Shown here: in pieces, positions 35,527-44,460 of the stretch
How positions within the stretch are numbered: the first letter of the stretch is position 1
How the letters are laid out: the number at the start of each line of letters is the position of its first letter
Assembly (NCBI RefSeq): GCF_008001035.1
Contig: NZ_CP042856.1
Coordinates: 620,001 to 684,000, forward strand
Source of the DNA: Salinibacterium sp. dk2585
GTDB lineage: Bacteria; Actinomycetota; Actinomycetes; Actinomycetales; Microbacteriaceae
DNA length: 64,000 nucleotides
Direction: 5' to 3'
Made by a program: the position numbers and the translations under genes
Notes under the pieces: model-generated
What the model saw: only the letters and a program-made list of their open reading frames with translations
Told to the model about the DNA's origin: nothing
The model's database searches: none

Positions 35527-36771
35527 CTAGGCGTCCAGTGCGAGCGCAGCGCGACGGCGCAGGCGCGTCGTCACGACGAAGCCACCAGCAGTCAGGAGCA
35601 GTGCCGCGAACGCTGCGAGTGCGGCGAACTCACCGGGACCGGTCACGGGGAGGGTCGGCAGCTGCTGGCTTGGCGCGGCCCCCGGCAGCGGCAGGGTCGG
35701 CAGTGTCACGGCCTCCGCGATGCACGGGACGACATCGGCGAGATCGACCGTCTCGCTGACGACCGATCCGCCGGGCTGCAGCTGCAGCACGGCTGCGTAG
35801 CTGGCGGGAGCCTCGAGACCCTGGAAGATGACCTCGTCATTCGTGACGCCCGTGATGATCTGGCTGGCGACGGATGCGCCGGTCTCGTTGAGCAGCACGA
35901 CCTCATACTCCTCGGCAGCGTCGAGACCAGTGACGGAGACCGACACGGTGGGTGTCGTCACGTCGCTGGAGCAGTCGACGGGCGTGATGACGAGGCGCGG
36001 GGTCGACACCGGGGGGAGGGGCTCCTCCGGGTCGATCGGCGGAGCCTGGGGCGCGCAGTCGACGGCCGTGATGGTCGAGGACGTCGCCGAGGTGCTGCCT
36101 GTCGCCTCGACCTCGGCGCGGTAGTCGCCGGGTGCGAGCCCCGAGAAGGTCGCCGTCACCGTGCCGGTGCCGGCCGTGCCTGTTGCGGAGTCCACGACGG
36201 TGGGGCCGGAGAAGAGGCGGACGGTGTAGGTGGCGCCGTTCGGCAGGCCGGTCACGGAGGCCGTGACATCCGTCGTCGAGGTGCCCGCATAGACGCAGGG
36301 CTGCGCGCTCAGGGCGATCTCGGGCGTGACCGGGGGCTGCGGGTCGACCGGCGGGTAGACCGGCGGCTGCTCGCACGTTCCACGGAAGTCATTGGGCGTG
36401 ATCGTGGCAGATCGCGGCTTGTCGGTGACCTTGCCACTCGGCCAGTGGCCGACCACCGTGAGGGTCTTGTAGATCGGACCGTCGACGGTCTCTGTGGCTA
36501 CGAAGGTCTCGGCTGCGCCGATCGTCGTGCCGACGGGCACGATCGCCGGCTGGTTGGACTGGGTGATCGTCTCGCTCTTGTATCGCTCTGAGTTCGTGAT
36601 CTTCCAGGTGATGGTCCAGGTGTTGTCGACACACGCGGCCGAGACCGACACGGTGTTGTGATGGGCAAGAGCGGCACTCGCGGGTGAGAGGAGAGCGAGG
36701 CCAGCTGCGGACAGGAGGGTTGCGAGGGCAAGCGCGAGAGCACGCCGGAGTCGCATGAATTCGGGTTTCAT
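35527..36771 (-). CDS. LPVTG-anchored cell-surface protein
   Basis: This is a 414-residue surface protein. The N-terminal signal peptide runs to about residue 36 (ALALATLLSAAGLALLSPASA). The mature part contains a domain rich in Thr and Ser (NTWTITWKITNSERYKSET, GHWPSGKVTDKPRSATITPN), Pro linkers (PPVYPPVDPQPPV) and two Ig-like beta segments with similar ends. The C-terminus has the sortase signal LPVTG at about residue 374, a hydrophobic helix and an Arg-rich tail. A sortase should link it to peptidoglycan. Function unknown; possible adhesion or matrix binding. ATG at 36771 after GGAACG. It is divergent from the CUT1 sugar operon. Confidence 0.85.
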   Translation of the reverse strand: MKPEFMRLRRALALALATLLSAAGLALLSPASAALAHHNTVSVSAACVDNTWTITWKITNSERYKSETITQSNQPAIVPVGTTIGAAETFVATETVDGPIYKTLTVVGHWPSGKVTDKPRSATITPNDFRGTCEQPPVYPPVDPQPPVTPEIALSAQPCVYAGTSTTDVTASVTGLPNGATYTVRLFSGPTVVDSATGTAGTGTVTATFSGLAPGDYRAEVEATGSTSATSSTITAVDCAPQAPPIDPEEPLPPVSTPRLVITPVDCSSDVTTPTVSVSVTGLDAAEEYEVVLLNETGASVASQIITGVTNDEVIFQGLEAPASYAAVLQLQPGGSVVSETVDLADVVPCIAEAVTLPTLPLPGAAPSQQLPTLPVTGPGEFAALAAFAALLLTAGGFVVTTRLRRRAALALDA

Positions 36772-36951
36772 GGTCGTTCCTATTCGGGGTAATCGCGTCA
36801 CGCTCGCGGCATGGGGGATGCCGGCATATCGGGGTAGGCGGGACGCGTCTCAAATACTGCCACCCAAAAGGGGGGTGCGCAATGTATTGGCGAATTTCTC
36901 TCGCAACCGGTGTGTCGCCGCGCCCCGGTAACGGCTGGGTCGCATCCGAGC

Positions 36952-36963
36952 GCAAACGCTTGC
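36952..36963 (+). promoter_or_regulatory. LacI-family operator upstream of CUT1 operon
   Basis: GCAAACGCTTGC is one central mismatch from the typical LacI/CcpA-family palindrome GCAAACGTTTGC. It overlaps the presumed -35 box of the operon. No LacI gene lies next to the operon, so the regulator is elsewhere. Confidence 0.55.
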
Positions 36964-36987
36964 ATAGGGCAGTTTCCTGACGTACGG
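36960..36987 (+). promoter_or_regulatory. Promoter of CUT1 sugar ABC operon
   Basis: TTGCAT (36960-36965) and TACGGT (36982-36987) are 16 bases apart and about 90 bases before the binding-protein start. A semi-symmetric TGACGTACGGTCA covers the -10. Both half-sites suggest repression by one or two regulators. The rest of the 300-base divergent gap has no other recognised signal. Confidence 0.45.
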
Positions 36988-37078
36988 TCAACACCGAGAG
37001 CGCTCCCGGACCGGGGGCGCAGCGGTCTGCGCGTGCCGCACTGCAAAGGCGCGAGCGACCTCAACGAGGAGGATTCGA

Positions 37079-38428
37079 ATGCACACAGCACATCGACGCC
37101 GCGGACTCACTGCCGTGGCACTGGCCGGCGCTGCCGGCCTGGTTCTCGCCGGCTGCACGAGCGGCGGGGCCGGGGGAGGCGGCGATGCCGACTGCTCCGA
37201 CTATGAGCAGTACGGCACCTTCGACAACGCATCCGTCGAGGTCTACGCGACCATCATCGACGTCGAGGCCGACCAGCTTGTCGAGTCCTGGGCGGACTTC
37301 GAGGAATGCACCGGCATCACGATCGACTACGTCGGCACACAGGAGGCCGAGACCCAGATCAACGTGCGTGTCGCCGCGGGTGACGCGCCCGACATCATGA
37401 TCGTTCCCCAGCCGGGCCTGCTGCAGCGCCTCATCGGTGACGGCGCGGTCGTGCCGGCATCCGCCGAGGTCGAGGCAAACGTCGACGAGTTCTGGTCGGA
37501 GTCCTGGAAGGGCTACGGCTCGGTCGACGGCACCTTCTACGCCGCGCCGCTCATGGCGAGCGTCAAGGGCTACATCTGGTACTCCCCAGCGGACTTCGAG
37601 GAGAACGGCTACGAGGTTCCCGAGACGTGGGACGACCTTGTCGCGCTCACCGAGGAGATGGCTGACAACAACGAGTCGCAGACCTACCGCCCCTGGTGTG
37701 TCGGCTTCGGCTCCGGTGACGCAACCGGTTGGCCGGGCACCGACTGGATCGAGGACCTCGTGCTGCGCATGCACGGCCCCGAGGCCTACGACCAGTGGGT
37801 TGCCGGAGAGCTTGCCTTCGCCTCGCCTGAGGTGCAGGAGGCCTTCGACGCGGCCGGCGAGATCCTGCTCAACCCCGACTTCGTCAACGGTGGCTTCGGT
37901 GGCGTCGAGTCGATCAACTCGACGACCTTCCAAGACGCGGGCCTCGCAATCCTCGACGGAAACTGCTCGCTCCACCACCAGGCCTCCTTCTACGAGGCGC
38001 AGTGGGGCGAGGACGTCGAGGTGGCCGAGGACGGCGACGTCTGGGCCTTCCTGACGCCCAAGTTCGACGCTGACGCCGGTGACTCCGTCACGGGTGGTGG
38101 CGAGTTCGTCGCCGCGTTCAACGACAACGAAGAGACGGATGCTGTGCAGCAGTACCTCTCGAGTGACACCTGGGCGAACATCCGCGTCGGTCTCGGTGGC
38201 GTTATCAGCGCCAACAACGGCGTCGACCCCTCGGTCGCCGGTAGCGAGATCGGCTCGCAGTCGATGGAGATCCTGCAGGGCGAAGACACCGTCTTCCGCT
38301 TCGACGGCTCCGACCTGATGCCGGCGGCCGTCGGCACGAGCTCGTTCTGGACGGGCATGGTCGACTGGATCGGCGGCGACAGCACCTCGTCGGTCACCTC
38401 GCGAATCGACGCGAGCTACCCGCGCTAA
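37079..38428 (+). CDS. Carbohydrate ABC transporter solute-binding lipoprotein (CUT1 family)
   Basis: This 449-residue lipoprotein has the lipobox LAGC near residue 26, a Gly-rich linker and a type II binding fold (ADQLVESWADFEECTGITIDYVG, AGDAPDIMIVPQPGLL). It resembles alpha-glucoside/oligosaccharide binding proteins (AglE group). It begins a three-gene import operon with the two permeases that follow. A long hairpin lies between it and the first permease. No ATPase gene is in the operon; such CUT1 systems commonly share a separate MsiK-like ATPase. ATG at 37079 after AGGAGG. Confidence 0.9.
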   Translation: MHTAHRRRGLTAVALAGAAGLVLAGCTSGGAGGGGDADCSDYEQYGTFDNASVEVYATIIDVEADQLVESWADFEECTGITIDYVGTQEAETQINVRVAAGDAPDIMIVPQPGLLQRLIGDGAVVPASAEVEANVDEFWSESWKGYGSVDGTFYAAPLMASVKGYIWYSPADFEENGYEVPETWDDLVALTEEMADNNESQTYRPWCVGFGSGDATGWPGTDWIEDLVLRMHGPEAYDQWVAGELAFASPEVQEAFDAAGEILLNPDFVNGGFGGVESINSTTFQDAGLAILDGNCSLHHQASFYEAQWGEDVEVAEDGDVWAFLTPKFDADAGDSVTGGGEFVAAFNDNEETDAVQQYLSSDTWANIRVGLGGVISANNGVDPSVAGSEIGSQSMEILQGEDTVFRFDGSDLMPAAVGTSSFWTGMVDWIGGDSTSSVTSRIDASYPR

Positions 38429-38437
38429 GCGCACTCA

Positions 38438-38474
38438 CCCGGGTCGTCGACCGTGCCACGGTCGGCGACCCGGG
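38438..38474 (+). promoter_or_regulatory. Long hairpin after CUT1 binding-protein gene
   Basis: CCCGGGTCGTCGACCGT (38438-38454) pairs with ACGGTCGGCGACCCGGG (38458-38474), 17 base pairs with one G-T and a GCC loop, nine bases after the stop. No T-tract, so it may stabilise the upstream mRNA and raise the binding protein over the permeases. Confidence 0.7.
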
Positions 38475-38521
38475 CCTGACCTCCCGCGCTGGCGGGATCA
38501 CCAAGAGACGAGGGGTGACCG

Positions 38522-39565
38522 ATGGGCGCTGGTCCATTGTTCGTGACCGCCGTGAGCGCGGCGGGGTTCGTGCTTCCGGCGGCTCGCCGCGGCGACTTCT
38601 GGGGCGCGACGTTCGAGAAGTTCGGCGTGCTCATCATCGGATTGGCGGCCTTCGCCGCCGTGATCGGCGTCGTGCTGTTCTTCGCCGACCGCACCCCCAA
38701 GAAGATGCGCGACGTGGTGCAACTCACCGCCTTTGTCGCACCAGCCCTCTTCCTCTTGCTCGTCGGTCTCGTCTACCCGGCGCTCCAGACCATCTACCTC
38801 GCCTTCACTGATCGCAGGGGCGAGTGGATCGGCCTCCAGAACTTCGTCTGGATGTTCACGCAGGACGAGATCCTCCAGGTGCTGCTCAACACCATCATCT
38901 GGGTGCTCCTTGTGCCGACGCTCTCAACGACCATCGGTCTCGCATACGCCGTCTTCATCGACAAGTCGGCGGGGGAGAAGGTGCTCAAGTCTCTCGTCTT
39001 CCTTCCCATGGCCATCTCCTTCGTCGGGGCAGGCATCATCTGGCGCTTCATCTACGAGTACCGCGCCGAGGGTTATGAGCAGATCGGCCTCCTCAACCAA
39101 ATCATCGTGTGGTTCGGGGGAGAACCGAGGCAGTTCCTCATCGAGTCGCCCTGGAACACCTTCTTCCTCATCATCGTCATGATCTGGATCCAGACCGGTT
39201 TCGCAATGGTGCTGTTGTCGGCGGCGATCAAGGCGGTGCCGACCGAGATCATCGAGGCATCCCGGCTCGACGGGGCCAACGCCTGGCAGCAGTTCTGGAA
39301 CGTCACGGTGCCTGGCATCCGCAGCACCCTCGTCGTCGTCGTGACGACGATCACGATCGCGACCCTCAAGGTCTTCGACATCGTGCGCACCATGACGGGC
39401 GGCAACTACGGCACGAGCGTCGTCGCGAACGAGATGTACACGCAGGCCTTCAACCGGGCGGAATGGGGCCAGGGGGCTGCCCTTGCCGTCGTGCTCTTCA
39501 TCATGGTGCTGCCGATCATCATGTACAACGTGCGAGTCATGCGAAAGCAGAGGGAGATCCGATGA
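38522..39565 (+). CDS. Carbohydrate ABC transporter permease (AglF/MalF type)
   Basis: This is a 347-residue permease of the CUT1 family with about seven to eight helices. The EAA coupling motif is in EIIEASRLDGANAWQQFWNVTVPGI. The N-terminal extra helices (GEKV-preceding GVLIIGLAAFAAVIGVVLF) are unusual compared with MalG but common in this group. It overlaps the next gene by four bases (ATGA). Confidence 0.9.
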   Translation: MGAGPLFVTAVSAAGFVLPAARRGDFWGATFEKFGVLIIGLAAFAAVIGVVLFFADRTPKKMRDVVQLTAFVAPALFLLLVGLVYPALQTIYLAFTDRRGEWIGLQNFVWMFTQDEILQVLLNTIIWVLLVPTLSTTIGLAYAVFIDKSAGEKVLKSLVFLPMAISFVGAGIIWRFIYEYRAEGYEQIGLLNQIIVWFGGEPRQFLIESPWNTFFLIIVMIWIQTGFAMVLLSAAIKAVPTEIIEASRLDGANAWQQFWNVTVPGIRSTLVVVVTTITIATLKVFDIVRTMTGGNYGTSVVANEMYTQAFNRAEWGQGAALAVVLFIMVLPIIMYNVRVMRKQREIR

Positions 39566-40509
39566 GCACCACCGACATCGCCGAGGCGGCCCTCGACTCC
39601 CCGCTGAACTCCACGAAGGTGCGCCGCCAGCGTCCCGACGGGAAGGCCGACCGTGCCAAGAAGGCGCTCACCTCCAAGTGGGCCACGGCTGGCGCGATCA
39701 TCATCGCCGTCATCTGGACGATCCCCACCGCGGGCCTCTTCATCACCTCGTTCCGCCCCGAGGGAGAAATCAAGGGCTCTGGCTGGTGGACCATCTTCCA
39801 GAACTGGGGCTTCACCTTCGACAACTACGCCGAGGTGCTCACGACGCAGGGTGCATCGTCGGCCAACCTGGGTTCTTACTTCATCAACTCGATCGTCGTT
39901 GCGGTGCCTGCCACGATCTTCCCGCTCGTGCTTGCCTCGCTTGCCGCGTACGCCTTCGCGTGGATCAAGTTCCGCTTCAGCGCGGCGATCTTCATCGCCG
40001 TGTTCGCGCTGCAGATCGTTCCCTTGCAGATGGCACTCATCCCGCTGCTGCAGATCTTCTCAGGCGTGCTCGGCATCAGCGGATCATTCCCGGCAGTGTG
40101 GATCGCCCACACGATCTTTGGCCTGCCGCTCGCGATCTTCCTGCTGCACAACTTCATCTCCGAGATCCCGGGTGACATCATTGAGGCGGCGCGCGTGGAT
40201 GGCGCCAACCACTTCCAGACCTTCTTCCGCATCGTGCTGCCGCTCGCCATGCCAGCGCTCGCGAGCTTCGCGATCTTCCAGTTCCTCTGGGTGTGGAACG
40301 ACCTGCTCGTCGCGCTCGTCTTCTCCGGTGGCGGTGTGGACGTCGCGCCCCTCACCCAGCGCCTCGCAGAACTCTCCGGCAACTACGGTCGCAACCTTCA
40401 CCGACTGCCGGCGGCGGCGTTCATCTCGATCATCGTTCCGCTGATCGTGTTCTTCGGCCTGCAGCGGTACTTCGTGCGCGGGCTCATGGCCGGGTCGACC
40501 AAGGGCTGA
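39562..40509 (+). CDS. Carbohydrate ABC transporter permease (AglG/MalG type)
   Basis: This is a 315-residue partner permease, six helices plus an N-terminal cytoplasmic tail. The EAA motif is in DIIEAARVDGANHFQTFFRIVLPLA. ATG at 39562 overlaps the previous stop; the longer upstream frame is a shadow of the preceding gene. It should pair with the AglF-type permease. Confidence 0.92.
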   Translation: MSTTDIAEAALDSPLNSTKVRRQRPDGKADRAKKALTSKWATAGAIIIAVIWTIPTAGLFITSFRPEGEIKGSGWWTIFQNWGFTFDNYAEVLTTQGASSANLGSYFINSIVVAVPATIFPLVLASLAAYAFAWIKFRFSAAIFIAVFALQIVPLQMALIPLLQIFSGVLGISGSFPAVWIAHTIFGLPLAIFLLHNFISEIPGDIIEAARVDGANHFQTFFRIVLPLAMPALASFAIFQFLWVWNDLLVALVFSGGGVDVAPLTQRLAELSGNYGRNLHRLPAAAFISIIVPLIVFFGLQRYFVRGLMAGSTKG

Positions 40510-40531
40510 TCGCGGCGAAAGCACGCGGTTT

Positions 40532-40545
40532 CCGGAATATTCCGG
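40532..40545. promoter_or_regulatory. Perfect 14-base palindrome in front of ABC exporter
   Basis: CCGGAATATTCCGG is fully symmetric and lies 26 bases before the exporter start. It could be an operator or a short hairpin. No known consensus was recognised. Confidence 0.35.
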
Positions 40546-40570
40546 CGCCAAGCGCGGTTGGAACATCCTG

Positions 40571-42436
40571 ATGAGCGCAGGCGGGCCCACGGGCAGATAC
40601 GGAAAGCAGCGCACCCGTATATCTGCGGGCGACCCCGAGGCGCAGCGCCGGGAGAACGCCGAGGCCCCCAACGTGCCCGACCTGCTGCCGCGGATTGGCC
40701 GCCTCTTCGCGCCGCACAAGCGCGCCCTCATCCTCACGATCACGCTCGTGCTCATCGGCGCCGGCCTCAGCGTCGCACCGCCGCTGCTCACGCAGCAGGC
40801 CTTCGACCGGGGGCTGTTCCCGGGTGGCGGCGGCCCCAACGTGCCCGTGCTCGTCGAACTCGTGCTGATCATGATCGCCCTCTGGGTGGCATCCGCTGCC
40901 CTCGGCGTCTGGCAGACCTGGCTGACGGCATCCGTCGGCAACAAGGTGATGGCCGAACTGCGGGTGCGGCTCTTCGATCACCTGCAGCGCATGGAACTCG
41001 CCTTCTTCACGCGCACCAAGACGGGCGTCATCCAGTCCCGCCTGCAGAACGATGTCGGCGGCGTCGCGGGCGTGCTCAGCAACACCGTCTCGAGTGTCAT
41101 CGGCAACACCGTGACGGTCATCGCCGCCTTCGTCGCGATGCTGCTGCTGAGCTGGCAGATGACGCTCGCGACCGTCATTCTCATGCCGCTCATCGTCGTC
41201 GCGCAGCGACGCATCGGCATCGTGCGGGCGCGCATCGCGGCGCAGACGCAGGAGTCGCTGAGCAACCTGACCGCCATCACGCAGGAGTCGCTGAGCGTGA
41301 GCGGCATCCTGCTCGCCAAGAGCTTCACGCAGCAGGGCGCCGAGGTCGAGCGCTACACGCAGGAGAACCACAGCCAGGCCCGCCTGCAGGTGCGGCAGAC
41401 CATGAGTGGGCAGTGGTTCTTCGCCTCGGTACAGGTGTTCCTGTCGATCATCCCGGCCATCATCTACCTCGTCGCGGCGTGGCTCATCCTGCGCGATGTG
41501 CCCGTCACGGCGGGAACCGTCGTCGCCTTCACGACAGTGCAGGCTCGCCTCATGTGGCCCCTCATGGGGCTCATGCGGGTCGCCCTCGACCTGCAGACGT
41601 CATCCGCCCTCTTCGCCCGCATCTTCGAGTACCTCGACCTCAAGCCCGCGATCGAGGACTCGCCGGAGGCGCGGCTGGTGCCGCGCGAACAGCTCGGCCG
41701 CATCGACTTCGAGGATGTCGTGTTCCGCTACCCGGATGCGCCCGAGTCGTCGCCCGCGACCCTCAAGCACGTCTCGTTCACGATCGAGCCAGGGCAGTAC
41801 GCCGCCTTCGTCGGCCCGTCCGGGGCGGGCAAGACGACGGTCTCCTACCTCGTGCCGCGGCTCCACGACGCGACGAGCGGCACAGTGCGCTTCGCCGGAG
41901 TCGACGTGCGCGAACTGCAGCACGAGGACCTCATGCGCAACGTGGGCATCGTGAGCCAGGAGACCTACCTCTTCCATGCGACGATCGCCGAGAACCTGCG
42001 CTACGCGAAGCCGGATGCGACGCAGGAAGAGATCGAGGCTGCCGCCCGCAAGGCCAACATCCACGACACGATCGCCTCCTTCCCCGACGGCTACGACACG
42101 GTCGTGGGGGAGCGGGGCTACCGACTCAGCGGCGGCGAGAAGCAGCGGGTCGCGATCGCGCGCGTGCTGCTCAAGGATCCCGCCGTGCTCATCCTCGACG
42201 AGGCGACGAGCGCGCTCGACAGCGTCTCCGAGCGCATCGTGCAGTCGGCCCTCGACGAGGCGGCCCGCGGGCGCACGACCGTCGCGATCGCCCACCGTCT
42301 CTCGACCGTCGTGGGGGCCGACGTCATCTTTGTGATCGACGGCGGCCGCGTCGTGGAGCAGGGCTCGCACGAGGAACTGCTCGCCCTCGACGGCGTCTAC
42401 GCGAACCTGTTCCGGCGCCAGGTGGCCAACGCGTAG
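40571..42436 (+). CDS. ABC exporter, fused membrane and ATPase domains (MsbA-like)
   Basis: This is a 621-residue half-transporter. Residues about 50-340 are a six-helix ABC membrane domain (ALILTITLVLIGAGLSVAPPLL). The nucleotide-binding domain has Walker A VGPSGAGKTTVSYL, signature LSGGEKQRVAIARVLL and Walker B VLILDEATSALDS. It works as a dimer exporting drugs or lipids; substrate unknown. It is 61 bases after the sugar permease but has its own palindrome upstream, so it may be a separate unit. Confidence 0.92.
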   Translation: MSAGGPTGRYGKQRTRISAGDPEAQRRENAEAPNVPDLLPRIGRLFAPHKRALILTITLVLIGAGLSVAPPLLTQQAFDRGLFPGGGGPNVPVLVELVLIMIALWVASAALGVWQTWLTASVGNKVMAELRVRLFDHLQRMELAFFTRTKTGVIQSRLQNDVGGVAGVLSNTVSSVIGNTVTVIAAFVAMLLLSWQMTLATVILMPLIVVAQRRIGIVRARIAAQTQESLSNLTAITQESLSVSGILLAKSFTQQGAEVERYTQENHSQARLQVRQTMSGQWFFASVQVFLSIIPAIIYLVAAWLILRDVPVTAGTVVAFTTVQARLMWPLMGLMRVALDLQTSSALFARIFEYLDLKPAIEDSPEARLVPREQLGRIDFEDVVFRYPDAPESSPATLKHVSFTIEPGQYAAFVGPSGAGKTTVSYLVPRLHDATSGTVRFAGVDVRELQHEDLMRNVGIVSQETYLFHATIAENLRYAKPDATQEEIEAAARKANIHDTIASFPDGYDTVVGERGYRLSGGEKQRVAIARVLLKDPAVLILDEATSALDSVSERIVQSALDEAARGRTTVAIAHRLSTVVGADVIFVIDGGRVVEQGSHEELLALDGVYANLFRRQVANA

Positions 42437-42611
42437 CATCCGTGGCCCCCGCTTAGGGGACTCGCCGGGTTGCCGCACCCGGGACATCATGAGACTGCAG
42501 GGGAGTACCCGAAATGCTCCCGAGGTCCAGGCAGTTCCACCCGCAAGACACCCGACCCGAACCGCTCTCGCGCGCCACCCGAACCGGTGCGCGAGCGCAC
42601 GCTTACCCGAA

Positions 42612-42887
42612 ATGAGCACTGTCATGCCTGTCGCGACCCTTCAGACCACCCTGCCCGCGCACCACTCGGCCGTCACGGCCGACGCCGACTCGGCGCTCGA
42701 GTGCCCCTCCTGCGGCTCGCGCATGACCGCGACGCCCAACCCGTACTTCGGCGCGGGGCTCGCCCAGCACCGCACGATCGCACTCTGCAACGGATGCCAG
42801 CACATCGCGTTCCTCGCTGAGCCCGAGCCGGAGCCCGCCATGGAGGGCGTCGCGAAGCGCATGCGCGCACTCTTCGCCCGCCGCTGA
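42612..42887 (+). CDS. Small zinc-ribbon protein
   Basis: This 91-residue protein has a CxxC ... CxxC zinc ribbon (CPSCGSRM and CNGCQHI) and a C-terminal basic helix (VAKRMRALFARR). Function is unknown; the ribbon suggests nucleic-acid or protein contact. ATG at 42612 directly after TACCCGAA. The 175-base leader contains four copies of ACCCGAA but no clear ribosome site other than weak purine stretches. Confidence 0.6.
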   Translation: MSTVMPVATLQTTLPAHHSAVTADADSALECPSCGSRMTATPNPYFGAGLAQHRTIALCNGCQHIAFLAEPEPEPAMEGVAKRMRALFARR

Positions 42888-42909
42888 ACCCGGGCGACTC
42901 GGGGCGCTC

Positions 42910-43599
42910 CTAGCGGCGCGCCTCGAGGAGCTCGTTCATGAAGACGATCTCCTTGTCCTGCACCGTTACCATGCCTTTCGCGAGCTTGGTGACGACGGGA
43001 TTCGTGCTGCGCTCCAGCACGGCCTCGGCCATCTCGACGCCGCCCATGTGGTGCTCGATCATGAGCTCGAGAAAGTAGACCTCGGCTTCGATTCCCTCGA
43101 GCGTCTCAAGCTTCGCCATCTGCTCCGCCGTCGCGAGACCCGGCATGGGTTCGCCGGGAGTATGGCTGTGCCCCGACGCGCCCTCGCCGCCGTGGTCGTG
43201 GTCGCCGCCGTCGAGCGTCGGCCGCGACATCCACGTCATCGACGGCTCGGAGGGCGCCTGTGGCAGGCCCCACACCTCGAGCCAGCCGAACATCTGGCCT
43301 GCCTGCTGCTGCTGGGCCGTCGCGATGTCATAGGCGAGGGTCGTGATCTCAGGATCGTCCGTCGCCTGCAGCACAATCATCGACATGCGCACCGCCTGGT
43401 TGTGGTGCTCCTGCATGTCGCGGGAGAACCCCGCCTCCGCGCTCGTGTTCGAGGGTGTGGAGACGGTTGGTGCCGTCAGGCGGCCGACGCCGAAGGCGAG
43501 TGCGACGAGGAGCGCGCCGCCGAGGATGATGGCGACGAGCGCGCGCGTCGAGAGACCGGGTTGTCGAGGTGCCTGGTCACGGGGCGTCAAAGGCCTCAC
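42910..43599 (-). CDS. DUF305 domain-containing lipoprotein-like membrane protein
   Basis: This 229-residue protein has an N-terminal helix (residues about 18-40, ALVAIILGGALLVALAFGV) and an extracytoplasmic DUF305 domain with paired His motifs EHHNQAVRM and IEHHMGGVEM and many Met residues, fitting copper binding; DUF305 proteins are often in copper-handling loci. GTG at 43599 overlaps the DUF3105 stop (GTGA). The two proteins should act together outside the membrane. Confidence 0.85.
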   Translation of the reverse strand: MRPLTPRDQAPRQPGLSTRALVAIILGGALLVALAFGVGRLTAPTVSTPSNTSAEAGFSRDMQEHHNQAVRMSMIVLQATDDPEITTLAYDIATAQQQQAGQMFGWLEVWGLPQAPSEPSMTWMSRPTLDGGDHDHGGEGASGHSHTPGEPMPGLATAEQMAKLETLEGIEAEVYFLELMIEHHMGGVEMAEAVLERSTNPVVTKLAKGMVTVQDKEIVFMNELLEARR

Positions 43600-44306
43600 G
43601 CAACCTTGCCGGGGCCATCCAGCACGCCGTCACAGCGAGCGCCGGGCTCGGGCACATCACCGGACTGCCAGTACTTCTCGACGAAGTCGCCGAGGCGCTC
43701 GTCGTCGGCGCCATCGAGTCGCACCTGGGCGCCCCATGCGGATGCGATGACGGGAGCGTCGAGATCGGCGATGGGCGAGAGGATGACGTAGGTGCTGGGC
43801 AGCGAGTCGCGGAGGGTCTCGAGCTCACCGTCGGTCACCTCGTCGGGGTTGTACGTGACCCACACCGCGCCGTGCTCGAGGGAGTGGACGGCGTTCTCTG
43901 CTGGCTGCTCCTCCTCATAGATGCCGCAGTTGAGCCAGTACTGGCTGTGGCTGCCGCCAGCGGGAGGGTTCATGCCGTACTGCCCCTCGTAGTCGACGGG
44001 CGTCTCGATGTGCTGGTAGTCGATGTCGCTCCAGGTGTCGAGGCCTTCGATCGCGATGTCGTCGGGGTTGCGCTTCGGCGTGCCACTCGTGACGACGATC
44101 GTGACGATGACGGCGATGACCGCGAGGGCGGCGACGGAGCTGAGGCTGGCAGCGATGATGCGGTTGCGCTTCGCGCGCGCCTGCTGCCTCTTGAATGCCT
44201 CGACCTTTGCGAGGCGGCGCTGCTCGCGCTCCTGTTTGACCGTGAGCTTTTTGGCGGCGGGCGGCACGGGGGCGTCGTTGGAGGGCGTGTTGTCGCTAGG
44301 TGACAC
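43596..44306 (-). CDS. DUF3105 domain-containing membrane protein
   Basis: This 236-residue protein has a Lys/Arg/Gln-rich cytoplasmic start (KQEREQRRLAKVEAF), one membrane helix (IIAASLSSVAALAVIAVIVT) and a DUF3105 domain with GGSHSQYWLNCGIYEE and AVHSLEHGAVWVTYNP. Its function is unknown. I choose the GTG at 44306, nine bases after AGGA; an in-frame ATG at 44348 would add 14 residues and is also possible. It forms an operon with the DUF305 gene. Confidence 0.8.
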   Translation of the reverse strand: MSPSDNTPSNDAPVPPAAKKLTVKQEREQRRLAKVEAFKRQQARAKRNRIIAASLSSVAALAVIAVIVTIVVTSGTPKRNPDDIAIEGLDTWSDIDYQHIETPVDYEGQYGMNPPAGGSHSQYWLNCGIYEEEQPAENAVHSLEHGAVWVTYNPDEVTDGELETLRDSLPSTYVILSPIADLDAPVIASAWGAQVRLDGADDERLGDFVEKYWQSGDVPEPGARCDGVLDGPGKVA

Positions 44307-44460
44307 TGCTGTGGTCCTGTCGGGTCGGTCGGCAAGGGCTGCAGGCATGAGCCTATCGACGGCTTCCTATGCGCAACGTGAAGGCGGTGGCCGTATTCCC
44401 GGTCGGGGGTGGAAAGTTTGCCCGGATGTTGGCGAATGACGCTGATAGATTGGCCCGACT

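Noticed and set aside
40558-42456. A 632-codon open frame on the plus strand
   Set aside because: It is the +2 shadow of the ABC exporter (40571-42436), which carries the Walker and signature motifs in the true frame.
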